Shown: positions 54,401-64,000 of the stretch, one piece after another
Layout of the letters: the number at the start of each line of letters is the position of its first letter
Numbering within the stretch: position 1 is the stretch's first letter
From: Durusdinium trenchii
Taxonomy: Eukaryota; Sar; Dinophyceae; Suessiales; Symbiodiniaceae
Direction: 5' to 3'
Assembly (NCBI GenBank): GCA_963970005.1
Contig: CAXAMN010025683.1
Location: 207,656-271,655, forward strand
Length of the DNA: 64,000 bases
Notes under the pieces: model-generated
Told to the model about the DNA's origin: nothing
What the model saw: only the letters and a program-made list of their open reading frames with translations
The model's database searches: none
Translations under genes and position numbers: made by a program

Positions 54401-57400
54401 GTGGTGTGAAATGTTTTTCCTTTGCAAGGACCTTTAACTTTTAGGAGGAAACTTGGGCCGGGGGGGTCAAGCAAGAGTCTTTGGCAAGATTCGAAGCCGA
54501 AACATGTCAGACTGTGAGCTGAGTTGTGTGGGATGCAGCAGTTTGCATATCCTTCTATAGTTGGATAACTCCTCTTGTAGCAGAGCTTAATGCAGCAAAA
54601 GGCACATCCAATTGTCCGACACACCTTTGGCAACACGCAGAGTTCTGTCAGTTGAAGACGGTTCCTTTGCTGAGGAAGTGCTCTTTTGGTCTCTTTGCTT
54701 ATTGGCCATCATCCAATGCATGCCGTCTGCAAGTGGAGATCGCGGAGGGATCGCGGAGCCCGCTCCCTTCCTTGTCCCCTTCCATGCAGAATCGGTTTTG
54801 AAAGTTTCACCATACTCCAATCTGTCCAGATCCCGTCCCCACCAATTGTTAGACAGTATATAAGTTGTTTATGTTGGATGGCCCAACGATACGGCAGGGT
54901 CAAGGCCAGGGCCTTTAAGAAAGAGATCCCTTCATTGCAAGCCAATGTGCTGCCAGAGTCGAATCAGGTGCAGACTATTGATCAGATAAAACCCTCCTTA
55001 CCACAATGATTTTACATTTTCGTAATATATATGGGGTATGAAACTCAATCAACGGTCTACATGATGGCTTATGTTTGTGATTCCAGATGCCCATAGGAAA
55101 ACACTCCGTCGGCGGGGCGCTGTTGAATGTAAGCTGGATGTACCCTACGATGCGCACTACGGTGCCAGATATATCCATACAGTCTATAAAACTATTTATA
55201 ATATATATATAGTGTTATATATTATATTATATTGTATATTTGTATATGAATATGTATATTTATAAGTAGTAACTGATTTAATGCGATAATAACAATATGC
55301 ATATTAATACAATATATGCACACACATATATATATATATATGTATGTATATTTACATATTTAGGGGGCTTACGCCCAACAGCGGGCCAGCAGGGTGTTGA
55401 GTGGCAGGGCGGCAAGGGCAAGCAGGTGATTGTTGTGGTCGCGGTGGTCGTTGTTGTGGTAGGGTCGACCCCGACCAACCCCTCTTTACGCAAGACAGGC
55501 GTAGGGCACCGGGCAGCATCCTGCGCAAGAAGCTGCACGGCAAGTGCAGTGCAGACCGCCCTGACAGAGGCAACTGGAGAGCTGTCTAATGCAGGAGAAA
55601 AGATGCAGGCGTCAGCGCCCAAGTGTAGCAATCGAACCCAAACACTGGCTGCTGCATGTTCGGGCAAGGGGGGTCCATTCCGAAGGAAACAACGTTGTCT
55701 GCGTCGGACTGGCATCATCTAGTGAGCTCCTGAAGCCAGAGAAGACTGTGGTTGTGGCCGAGGTGGTGGTTGGTGAGTATTCAGGGCAGCCTAGCTACGC
55801 TATGTATAGCACCGTGGCATGCCTGATGGTATAGGACTAGCGGCGGGAAGAGCTGTCTGTGAGCTCGGGCAATGTGTGCGCCAGCAGCGTGCGCAAGTGG
55901 CTTGAAGGACTTCGAAGCCAGGACGGCGAGGAAGAAGGAACTGACATAGGAGGTGAACAAGATACATTAAGTAGATACAACCAGCTTTAGCCGCACTCAG
56001 CACTGGCACTAGAGAAAGCAGCGCACGACAAAAAAGTGTTTGGCTTTCATCACATGCTTGATCACCGTTATTTAGTGTTTTATGGAGTTGCCTGAAGAGT
56101 GAGTTGGTTGGAAGGACAGGCCATACTGCTCGAAGGGCTCCTTCCAGACGCGTTTTGTCCGACATGGGCTGATCGCTGGTTGGAACTTCCCTGTGATTTG
56201 GATGGTCCTATACGCACAACTGCGCAGGGCCAAACTCACAAAAACACTACGGCATGTCAGGATTGGTGAATGTTTTTTTTTGCACCGGGATTTTGGTCTT
56301 CTTTCTACTTTCATGTTGGGCGGGTCGTGCAACCACCAGCAAGTGTGCTTCCCCTCGACTCCAAGCAGATCACTGAATTGCTTGCCCATTGTTGACGCAA
56401 ACGAAAACACCGCGAGCTGTAGGTGATCCTTTTTGGTTCTGGAAGGCGCGTGAAAGATACGTCTTAGACGGCCGTTTTGAAGCTTGATAGAGAGAGGAGT
56501 CTACGCCCACAGCCTTTCGAAGCAAAACAAAGCCGTGCCAGACAGCAGTTTTGAAGCTCATAGAGAGGCAGTTCTGCCAGCTTGCAGGGCTCCACGCCCG
56601 CCAGAAAGCAAAAGAAAACGGTGCCAGACGTCAATATTGAAGCCTCATGCAGAGACGGTTCTGGCAGCGTGCGCCCAAGTGTTTTTTGAAGCAGAAGGGA
56701 ACCGTGCCAGACGGCAGCTTTGAAGCCTGATAGAGAGACAGTTGTGGCGGCTTGCAGGGCCCGACCCTGCCCAAATGCTTTGAAGGAGAAGGAAGCTGTA
56801 CCACACAGCAGTTTTGAAGCACTTCCGAGACGCTGTTAAAGCAACAGAAGCCGTCCCAGAATTCAGTTTTGAAGCAGAAGAAAACCATGCCAGACGGCAG
56901 TATTGATGAAGCCCCACATAAAAGGCGGCTCTGGCAGCATGCAGGGTTCCACGCTTGCCAGGGGCTTTTGAAGCAGAAGAAACTGTGCCAGACGGCAATT
57001 TTGACGCCTCATAAAGAGATGGCTGTGCCAGACGGCAGTGTTGAAGTCTCATACAAAGACACTTGTGGCCGCTTGCAAGGCTCGACAGAGGCTTTTGAAG
57101 GAAAAGTTTGGTTTTGCTGCAGCTGGTGAAAAGCTTTGCTCAACATCCCCGCAAAGCTCCGCACTTACGGTGGTTGGTCCCAAGGTGCCACCCTTCGTGA
57201 CCATAGCTAGGGCAGGGTCGGCGGTTTATAGTATTGGATAATATTCAATGTACACGATACGATTACTGCGTCATGATGACGGATCCGACCCGCCTTGGAA
57301 CCGAACCGACCACCTAATTCCCCGTCCGCCATTCGGAGCGTCCGCGAGACGGATTCCACGCAGCCACGTTCCGACCTAGGAAGGTCATGAAGTGTTCCAG

Positions 57401-60400
57401 TTACGGATCGGCATCAGCGAAAAGGCCCCTCTGAGCTCAGGCATTGCAGGGATGCTTCTGGCACAATCCCTCCAAAGTTTTTTGGCCGACCCCTTGGAGG
57501 ATCCCGAAGTTCGGCAAGAGGTCTTCCGCCCCTTGGAGTGGATCTGGCGGGGGTTAGGCTTCACTAACGAGGCTGCAAAGCATGGCAAACCTACATCGGG
57601 GTGAATGATGAGGGTGCAATGGTGCAATGGAGATACTTATGGCAAGATGCCGTAGGATTGCAGTATATAGGCAGAATGATTAATTTTGGATTTGACTGGA
57701 TTTTTTCTATGAAAGGCTCAGCTTCTCAAACATGAGGCATCCTTGGGATGACAGAGAGGTGCGTACCTCCCCGTACACCTCCCCTTCGCAACTGTTCAAT
57801 ATCGGGTTAGAGGGTTGGCGAGGGTGATGTAATGTTGCCAAGGGCGAATAAGTGAACCTATGTTTTTTGAATTGTCTGGACTCGTTTTCCTTGGGCCTAA
57901 CAAATGCCTGAGCCGATTGAATTGGGGCATTCTGGAACATGAACAACAGAGACATGCTGAGTGCCGTGTGAGTTGTTCCCATGACTTTTTGGGTAGGAGT
58001 GAGAGATGTGGAATTTTTACCATATATCCCCAACCTTAGGAAATTCATCAGGATCTCCTACTGAGTGTTCGAATTCATTCTCACCAAGCTTGAGGGTATC
58101 TCCTACAGCTGGCTGCACGCGTCCCGCCACCAGCATCCCACGTTCCCGACAACCAAGGGTACTTCGGAACTTTTACGAGCACACTTCTCACGATGTTTGA
58201 GGCAAGTTGACGGATTTCTGGCTGATGGTGACCCTTTGGGGCAGAAGAGGGGAGGGTCAGCAAGGTTAGAACTCTTTCCATGTGCGTTTCCTCAGAGGAT
58301 TTTGGTCAATCTTTAGAAGGTCTTCCAGGAAAACGGTTGTTTCGCACCGAACAGAAAAACGAGACGCATTGCAGCGTGTGCAGCTTGCAGCCCTCGGTTG
58401 GGAGTCACCAAAAGTCGACAGAGTTTCGAAAACAGTTGCTGGTTGGATAGAATGGATATGAATAGATACATAATGATACATATATATATATAAATCAATC
58501 ATAACATATTATAACTAATTATATATATTCTTGCGATGTTCCTTTCGATTCATTTAATGAATCTTAAAGCATATGCAGATTGCAAAAACAAAAAAAACTG
58601 TCTAAATGATGAGAATCGGATCATTTTGTTCAATTAGGCCAGGCAGGTTGCAATGAAAGGTTCTTCCAGGAATCTCTCTGAAGAACTGCTGAGTTGACTG
58701 GCCCCAAGCATGGATAGAGAACATTGACTGATCACGACCCATTTGATTTGAGTAAGAACCAGCCTTTGGCTCGATGGTAGGATGGGTGAAAAGGCTTTGA
58801 CATGCGACAGCCCGCTTTGGCACAGTGACGGTGGAGTGGAGCCACGAAACCTGCTTAATGACTACACCTTGTGGCAAGCTAGCTTGATAGGATATCTCTG
58901 CCATTAAAACCAGCTCCTCAAAAAGACCCACCTTTCCGCCGTTCTTCACAAGTTCACAGCCTTTTTTCCACCTAGCGGCGACAACTGGACGTGTCATTCT
59001 CTCGAATGCAGGACCATTCTGAGGGTGTGTTTCGGGATCTGTGGAAATAGTTTCTATTCAACAAGTTACGCCACCGTAGACCCCAAACAGTGTGTGTTCT
59101 TTAAAGTCGGAACACTCTGCAACTAGAGCTTGCGACGTGCAGAGATGGGACACTCTTAGAAAGCATTGGGAACCCGTAACAGTAACCTGCTTGGGAAAGT
59201 AGAGAAATCACCTGGGAGACAAAAGTAAAGATATCACATGGGAGACAAATGAATAGAATTGCTGCAAGGCCAGCGGAAAAGGGCGGACACATCTTAAGAA
59301 AGAATTGAGAACCCCTAACAGTAAACAGAAAGGGCCGACACATCTTAAGAAAGACGTGAGAACCCCTAACAGTAAACAGAAAGGACCGACACATCTTAAG
59401 AAAGAATTGAGAACCCCTAACAGTAAACTGCTTGGGAAAAAAACAGAAAATCCGGTACCCGATTGGGATCATTGGGACTTGTGGGGGTCAGGCTCTCCGA
59501 GAATTGGTTTCCTTTTGGCAGGTTTTGATGGCCAACTGGGCCCCGCCCTGTCGGATTTTGGTGGACAACGTCAGCGAATGGTGCGCATGTCGGGTCATGC
59601 GACGGGCTGGAGAGGATGGACAGTCAATGGACTGTGAGGTAATTACAAGTTGAAGATGTGGGAGACATGTTTTACCCATACATGCCTGGTCTTGGGCCAA
59701 ACAGAATGGACCTTGGACATGGGGGGCATGGGACATCCGAGGCACCGATGCGTGTGTGTGTGTGTGTGTGTGTGTGTCACCGACAAAATGTCAGATTCTC
59801 CCAGAAAATCCCAGAAATCATGCCCAAGAATCCATGGGAACGGATTTGTTTGCCTACATTCCTTAAAAACATCATTTCAACACAACACCCATCCGTGTTG
59901 AAATTCATGGCCACTTTTGCAACGTGCAATTGCGTTGTATTTACTGTACTACATGCATTCTTGGCAGAGAGGACGGTAAATGGAATGGAATGGAGGGAAT
60001 ACACAAGGACCAAAAGTATCCAGACAAAAGAATGCAATGAACAAGTTGGATTTCTATCGCCAATTAGCAGGTAGCTGAGTATTTGACCATTGACGCAGAA
60101 GGTTCCAAAGGAGGCCTTGAATTTGAAATACCAAATCAAGTCAAAGACTGACTGACAGTGCTAGCTCTTTCACCTGATTGGACATGCCTCCAAACTCGGT
60201 CTAGCCTCAACTTCAGAATGTTGGGAAGAGAAGGCATCTATTCTGTCCTCGTGGTTACAGTACGTTGTGTCAATGTTGTCAGTGTGTTTTAGATGGGAGG
60301 AGCTGGTGTCGGTTGGACTGCGGAGTAGGTATTTCTCTACATACCGTCCGGACTGCCGCCCCACTTGCAAGCTTCTTTACAACAAATTCATGAGAAAACG

Positions 60401-63400
60401 AGGTACTCTTTGGGCTTTATCATCTATCGCTGCCTTGTAGGCGAGGACGGGAATTCCTGGTTGAAAAGGATGTGTTTATCTTAGTTTTTTGGAGGTGCCA
60501 GTTTGTTGTCTTGGGGAACACAATCTTTGATGGCTCATGAGCTAAAGGATTAGGTCGTGCCTGAACCAGCCTGCATCAGCATCATCCAGGAAACGTGTTA
60601 GGCTGATTGTTTGTCGACACTCGATTGTTTTTTGGTATTTTTTGTATGATGGTCCAAGGTTGATGCACAACATCATCTTGCATGGAAATGCATGTTTTAC
60701 TTTTGTTCTGCTTTGGAAAGCAACATCCAACGCAAGACTTCTCAGGAATGATTCACGAACAGCCCTTCGTCAAGTTCTGTATGGAATTGCCGATCGTTGC
60801 TTTATTGGCAGGCTTGTTCGACCACAGTTCATGCTGACTCTGGGCGGTCGGGGTGAGTGGTTGGTGGCTTCGCAGCTGACCACCTGTAGGCTTCGCGGTG
60901 CTCAACGTGGTCTCCGCCGTCCCACCGGCGATGTCTTCCGCGGATGGTGTGCGTGATTTCTTCTCACCGGGCGGTGGCCAGGAAAGACCACAGAACTGGA
61001 CCCCCCGTCAAGCTAAATGAAGTACTTATAGTATTAGTTTTGAATTGAACATGAGCTTGGGATAGCACCTCTCTCTTTTCTTTCAGGGATCATCACAGTC
61101 GGATGTGCCTCGGCAGTGCCAGATAATCCATTGAAACATTGCTGATTGGCATGGATGGCTTGGTTTGACCATTTGGACCACCACGGCACGGTTTGGAGAC
61201 CCAAACCTGGTTTTGCTTACGGGTGATGTGTCTATTTTCCCGAACTGGGTGAATCCCCTGCTGGGGAATATGGGTGTCCCGGTTCCGAAAAAGCAAATTC
61301 AATCAAAGAATGAATCCACAAGGACCTCTTGAGGACCTCCGAGGTCGACCTGAAACGATCGTCGTGTTGTTGTGTTGTTCACCGCAGCAAAGCCACCCAT
61401 GGCGTGGAGCACGTCAGCATCGCTTTGCTGCGACACTGGAGCGCTCCCCAAGAAATTGAACCCGGAGAGGAGAGAACAGGAGAGGAAGAGGAAGAGGAAG
61501 AAGAAGATAAACACGAAAGAAGAAGAAAGTTGCCCAGGTAAAGGTGATTTCATGGCCATGTCCAGTCATGTTTGACCCCGGCTTCGGATCTTGCCAGGTC
61601 TTTCTGCAGCAGACGATGAAGGCAGCAGTTCCAGGGGGCCTTCTTCCTAATTCCATCTAGTTTTCCTAGGAACCTGGTGCTCAAAAGTAGAAAAGAACAT
61701 GCAAGAACCTATGGTTCACCAGGTCTCTTACTCTGAATCCATTGGCATCCCCCAACTAATTAGAAGAAGATTCTTTCTCCAAAACCAACCTTCGACGGCA
61801 GAACATCAAGCCCTGTTTCAGCAGATGCACGGTGAATGTTTATTGTCTATGTTCGTTACGGAGTTACTTCCTCTAAGCCCTGCTCCCTGGACCAAATGCT
61901 TATAAGCTGTTAGGGCTCTTCCAGGGCTCACAAAGTCCCTGTACTGTAGTGCTCTTACAGAGCAAGAAAAAGAAGCCACAGTCCATCACAGTCCTCCGTG
62001 GAGCTTCATTTTTTTGCATAAGAAGTTCGGGGGCCATGGCCCCTTACAGCAGAGTCATGTGGACAAAGGTCCTGCATGACAGGCTTTTCGATCCTTTTGC
62101 CACACAATTTCGGCTTGCCCCCCCCCCTCTGAGATCCAGTGTTGCACTTGCTGGGAGCGACATATCGAGTGATGATTGGATGACTATGTCAAACATATTC
62201 AACAATGCATCCATATTTTTCCTTTGTTGTCTCTCTTCATGTGTTCAATGATTTGGAGTTCACGTTCCATGTTGAATGCTTCCCAACACATGTCTATTCC
62301 AGACTTGGCTGGTTTATCATCCTGACCGTGGATTTCGACATCGCCCAACCCAAACAGCACAGCACTGCTGCTGTCTGCATCGCCCCACCAGGTGGCTGCG
62401 GCCGACCAGGAGGTGGCCATGCAACAGCGCCAGATCTCCGCCGAGGTGCTTTCGTGTCCATTCAACGCGGGAAAAGGGGTTCCAACCTCCGTCACAAGAA
62501 AACGGGCGCTTCCGCCTTCAGGAATTGACCCATGGTTTGGGGAAACTGGGAAGCGGCCCATGCTGGCCCTGATACAGAAAACCATTGACATAAATATATA
62601 AAAATACACATACCAGCAGTCACAAGGGGTGCCTATTGGAGGATAGGGGTGTCCATTATCCACTCACTTAGGGACAAAAAAACACCCCTTTGTGACTCCT
62701 GGTATAGATCCCCAACATGTATGGCTCGCATGAAACCCTTTTCTTTGGCAATTTGACTGCAAAAGGGCAGGGGCCAGAAGAAGAACCAACTTGTGGTCAC
62801 AGACCCTGGAACCAGGAGGTGGTCAACCAAGGTCTCCTGGTTTTTAACCTGCCAACTGCACCTCTAATAACCAGAACAGGCAAGGAGATGCCACAACATC
62901 AGTTTTTTCACTCTCTGAAGTCTTCACCATGGCCGTTTGTTTTGGCCAGGCCTATACCAAGAAGTTGGAAGCCTTCTTCAAACGCCTGGATGAATCAGGA
63001 GATGGTTTCTTGGCATCCGCGAACGCGCCAAACATCACCAAACCCTGTGCTGGTCGAGCGGTGTTGCTCGGGCTACTCCGGGGGGAAACCCCGAGGCACT
63101 TCCGCGGAAAGGCACTGATACAATCATGTGGATCGTCCGTTCACACTCCGCACGATGTTGGATCAGCTCTTGTGTGTTAGCCATATATTGTAAACTCCGA
63201 GCTCCTTGGTTTTTGAAAGGACGTGCGATCGGTCGGGGAAGCGGCGTCCGACGCCTTTTGCTTCCAGGTGTTCGGCTCGAAACGGGCAAGGGGCAGGTCA
63301 GCAGCGAACCTTAAATACGAGGTCAATTAGAACGCAAGTGATGTGTTGTTGAGGCAGGACCTGAATGCTTTAGCAATTGAACAGCTGTGTTTGGCAGCAA

Positions 63401-64000
63401 GTCGGTCAGCACACCGCTTGGCTGAGGTGTGTTGACGTGGAAAGAGTTTAGTGCAGTGCTGGGCTCACCCAAGCTGCAGACTCTTGGAAGATTGAGGGCG
63501 GGCGTACTGGCACTCACTTTTGGGGGTTGGGTGGGCGGGCTGATGTCTTTTTCAGGCCAGGAAACATGTGGAGAAGCCAAAGGGTGAGTAGAGTTTGACT
63601 ATGTTTGACGCAATTGCGGCCAGATCAATGATAGACACTGTGAGATGTTTTTTTTCGTGGTCTGTCACATCCAATGGTGAAGGATGTCGATGCATTTAGA
63701 TGGGGTCCGGGTGTGTTGATATGCTCCAAGCCAAGGGCAAGTCATTATAGGTCAGCATTCTGACTTTCTTTCTCTGACCCTGCAGCAACCAAGCAACCAG
63801 CCTTGGCGCTGTGAGGAATTGGATGGCCACTCTGGAACTGGAGAGTCATGATCTAGTGAACCTGCTACTCGGCAGACCTTGCATCTAGTGATCATTCTTG
63901 AGACGTGGCAAGCATGAAGATCCAAGAAGAGCAGGAAGGAAATCCTGATGAACTGCAATTAGAGGGCTGCCACAGTAGGTGTGCAGCAAGTGATTCCCAG
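48306..64000 (+). CDS. voltage-gated cation channel with C-terminal EF hands, multi-exon (model, runs off right edge)
   Basis: Exons encode one six-helix channel domain followed by EF hands: S1 (49730-49801), extracellular loop (51146-51205), end of S2 (52106-52169), S3 (52630-52675), S4 (53129-53219), S4-S5 linker (53898-53950), S5 (54675-54717), turret (57441-57527), pore helix (58158-58201), filter region (59522-59580), post-S6 helix (61598-61621, 62392-62445), EF hand (62950-63012) and inter-EF helix (63786 on). The family is the single-domain voltage-gated cation channels of protists with calcium-binding tails. Such channels pass Na or Ca into the cell and could serve signalling or excitability. 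Most joins close only with GC or GA donors. Missing: first half of S2, S6, the acidic end of the first EF loop, the N-terminus and the 3' end. The first listed exon at 48306 is included with low certainty. Confidence 0.75.
49730..49801 (+). CDS. channel exon: S1 helix
   Basis: Twenty-four codons, phase 0, after CTAAG: ELCMGILILVSVMVL then ALEMQYEGY, GT donor (TAC-GTGTGA). One hydrophobic helix followed by the M-Q-Y-E-G turn typical of the family. Confidence 0.75.
51146..51205 (+). CDS. channel exon: S1-S2 loop
   Basis: Reads PMLRIGYELQYPKLI then HPPEE before a GT donor (GAG-GTTTGG). GYELQYP follows S1 in related channels. The acceptor GTCAG is followed by C instead of G. GGCTACG occurs both at the end of the S1 exon and here, so the exact junction is uncertain. 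Confidence 0.6.
51955..52075. repeat. mixed TTCTTGCTACTAGTAGC and GATGGCCTCCAACCTA repeats
   Basis: Alternating copies of GCTTCTTGGTACTAGTAGCG and ATGGCCTCCAACCTAGCAG show that the two dispersed repeat families occur interleaved. The cluster sits in an intron of the channel gene. Confidence 0.8.
52106..52169 (+). CDS. channel exon: C-terminal half of S2
   Basis: Phase-1 acceptor CACAG-GA, reading LFVLDIMMRVCVLRL then RFFCQ. The Asp followed by Arg pattern (LDIMMR) is the S2 charge pair. A GC donor (CAAAC-GCTCCT) joins phase 2 to the S3 exon. The exon carrying the first half of S2 was not found. Confidence 0.65.
52630..52675 (+). CDS. channel exon: S3 helix
   Basis: After GGCTCAG-G: LNLLDFVVVSCSLME. 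The N-x-x-D-F/hydrophobic pattern is S3. A GC donor (GAG-GCGCAG) paired with acceptor CCAG-GACATT keeps phase 0. Confidence 0.75.
53129..53219 (+). CDS. channel exon: S4 voltage sensor
   Basis: Reads DIFGDNFPVNAPFLR then LLRFAKVARSLRVLK. Arg/Lys occur at every third residue (R, R, K, R, R, K), the defining S4 pattern. A GA donor (AAGC-GATGCT) with acceptor CCCAG-GAGCTC restores an Arg codon. Confidence 0.85.
53370..53475. repeat. CTACTAGTAGC-type repeat cluster
   Basis: Copies of GCATCGCTACTAGCAGCAAG, GCATTACTACTTGGAGCAA and a hairpin AGCTACTATAGTAGCT lie in the intron after the S4 exon. Confidence 0.75.
53898..53950 (+). CDS. channel exon: S4-S5 linker
   Basis: Reads AHILGSLHLLLKSVR then AS before a GT donor (AGC-GTAGCG). 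The SLxLLLKSxxAS linker is strongly conserved in the family. Confidence 0.8.
54675..54717 (+). CDS. channel exon: S5 helix
   Basis: After CTGAG: EVLFWSLCLLAIIQ plus one base. A GC donor (CAAT-GCATGC) faces acceptor CTCAG-GCATTG: GCAT is repeated at both intron ends and the join reads IIQCIAGMLL. Confidence 0.85.
56480..57105. repeat. degenerate long tandem repeat
   Basis: About six imperfect units of roughly 85-120 bases contain GTGCCAGACGGCAGTTTTGA, GCAGAGACGGTTCTGGCAGC and GCAGGGCTCCACGC words. In one frame they encode repeated VPDGSFEA-like peptides. The array lies in the intron between the S5 and turret exons. Confidence 0.8.
57441..57527 (+). CDS. channel exon: S5-pore turret
   Basis: Reads CIAGMLLAQSLQSFL (Cys codon split by the intron) then ADPLEDPEVRQEVF. 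A GC donor (TTCC-GCCCCT) joins acceptor CAAG-GGTACT to give VFRYFGTF. Confidence 0.8.
58158..58201 (+). CDS. channel exon: pore helix
   Basis: Phase-1 acceptor CCAAG-GG, reading YFGTFTSTLLTMFE. TMFE leads into the selectivity region. GC donor (GAG-GCAAGT) with acceptor GGCAG-GTT, phase 0. Confidence 0.85.
59289..59441. repeat. 51-bp tandem repeat, three copies
   Basis: Units start with ACATCTTAAG at 59289, 59340 and 59391, then GAACCCCTAACAGTAAACAG. A diverged fourth copy is near 59150. Period 51 keeps one frame open (RTPNSKQKGPTHLKK), but the array is intronic, just before the filter exon. Confidence 0.9.
59522..59580 (+). CDS. channel exon: selectivity filter region
   Basis: Reads VLMANWAPPCRILVD then NVSE and TG of a Trp codon before a GT donor. 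By alignment to the T-x-x-x-W frame of voltage-gated channels, ANW occupies the filter. The position usually held by Glu or Asp before Trp is Asn. Confidence 0.85.
59581..61597. other. interval that should contain the S6 exon, not found
   Basis: The filter exon ends in phase 2 and the next recognised exon starts in phase 0, so a coding segment for S6 is required here. Hydrophobic stretches at about 60230-60290 (YSVLVVTVRCVNVV) and 60470-60510 (VFILVFWRCQFVV) are candidates but neither fits the phase. A (GT)n tract lies at 59752-59777. Confidence 0.45.
61598..61621 (+). CDS. channel microexon, 24 nt
   Basis: Acceptor TGCCAG-GTC, donor AAG-GCAGCA (GC). Eight codons, VFLQQTMK, the conserved end of S6 and start of the post-S6 helix. 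Phase 0 on both sides and joins directly to VAAADQEV at 62392. Confidence 0.8.
62392..62445 (+). CDS. channel exon: post-S6 helix
   Basis: Eighteen codons: VAAADQEVAMQQRQI SAE, phase 0, acceptor CACCAG-GTG and donor GAG-GTGCTT (GT). Confidence 0.8.
62612..62703. repeat. imperfect inverted repeat, about 20-bp arms
   Basis: Left arm ACCAGCAGTCACAAGGGGTG (62612-62631) is the near-complement of the right arm CACCCCTTTGTGACTCCTGG T (62683-62703), separated by about 51 bases. It could fold as a hairpin or be a small MITE-like element within a channel intron. Confidence 0.75.
62950..63012 (+). CDS. channel exon: EF hand 1 (first half)
   Basis: After GGCCAG: AYTKKLEAFFKRLDE then SGDGFL. DESGDGFL matches positions 1-8 of the 12-residue EF loop (D-x-S-x-D-G-x-L), so Ca binding is likely if the next exon supplies the acidic residue at position 12. 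GC donor (TTG-GCATCC). Confidence 0.85.
63786..63855 (+). CDS. channel exon: inter-EF helix (last in window)
   Basis: Reads LGAVRNWMATLELES then HDL, matching the V-x-x-W-x(3)-L-x-L-E block after EF hand 1 in the family. Acceptor TGCAG at 63784-63785 or the AG at 63799-63800. Donor may be GA after CAT or GT after CTA. A short exon completing the EF loop must lie between 63013 and 63785. The gene continues beyond the window. Confidence 0.65.

Noticed and set aside
55278-55834. Overlapping ORFs on both strands around a GTGGTC-rich patch
   Set aside because: Low-complexity GTGGTCGTTGTTGTGGT sequence opens several frames; no motif or splice partner, and the stretch lies within a channel intron.
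60230-60290. Hydrophobic frame as the S6 exon
   Set aside because: Sequence similarity to S6 is weak and the phase does not fit the flanking exons; left as an open candidate only.
1-64000. rRNA, tRNA, CRISPR, bacterial operons, viral genes
   Set aside because: No cloverleaf, rRNA-like block, spaced identical repeats, Shine-Dalgarno-type gene arrays or recognisable viral protein was seen.

Overview
The window looks like nuclear DNA of a dinoflagellate, most likely a Symbiodiniaceae relative. The reasons are: every convincing coding segment is a short exon on the + strand; the introns are long; the acceptors are almost all AG followed by G; many donors must be GC or GA instead of GT to keep the protein frame; and the protein families are ones I associate with dinoflagellate gene sets (a methyltransferase-like family, an AAHARYMRF / CHLC transposase-like family, vWA proteins, and single-domain voltage-gated channels with EF hands). 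No transcript or database was available. All exon boundaries come from reading frames, phase bookkeeping and family resemblance. Layout: 1-5932 is gene-poor with scattered repeats. From an ATG at 5933 a chain of phase-compatible short exons runs to about 12.7 kb (gene A, function unknown, with an acidic and RG-rich middle). From 12.87 to 15.41 kb the exons encode a DNA-methyltransferase-like protein (motif I DAFCGQGEITRAF, PC motif GGPPCNSW, EQPSSS block). From 16.06 to 26.16 kb a further chain encodes an acidic/Lys-rich N-terminal part, the AAHARYMRF module, Lys-rich and coiled-coil stretches and a transposase-like C-terminal part with a CHLC motif, ending at TGA 26158-26160. Whether 5.9-26.2 kb is one, two or three genes cannot be settled from sequence alone. 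26.2-30.2 kb holds no supported gene and contains a degenerate AGATCTAGAGGTC array. A von Willebrand factor A (vWA) domain gene follows, with eight exons between 30212 and about 39489. Its frame closes exactly across seven introns, with one GT, three GA and three GC donors. An orphan EF-hand-like exon of a channel-type C-terminus lies at 40745-40841. 41-48.3 kb has only repeats and weak ORFs. From 48.3 kb (securely 49.7 kb) to beyond the right edge runs a voltage-gated cation channel: S1, S2, S3, an S4 with a basic residue at every third position, S4-S5 linker, S5, a pore segment with ANWAPPC, a post-S6 microexon and EF hands. The S6 exon was not found. Tandem and dispersed repeats, many with units divisible by three, fill introns and intergenic stretches. 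I saw no convincing gene on the - strand, and no rRNA, tRNA, CRISPR or bacterial-type feature.
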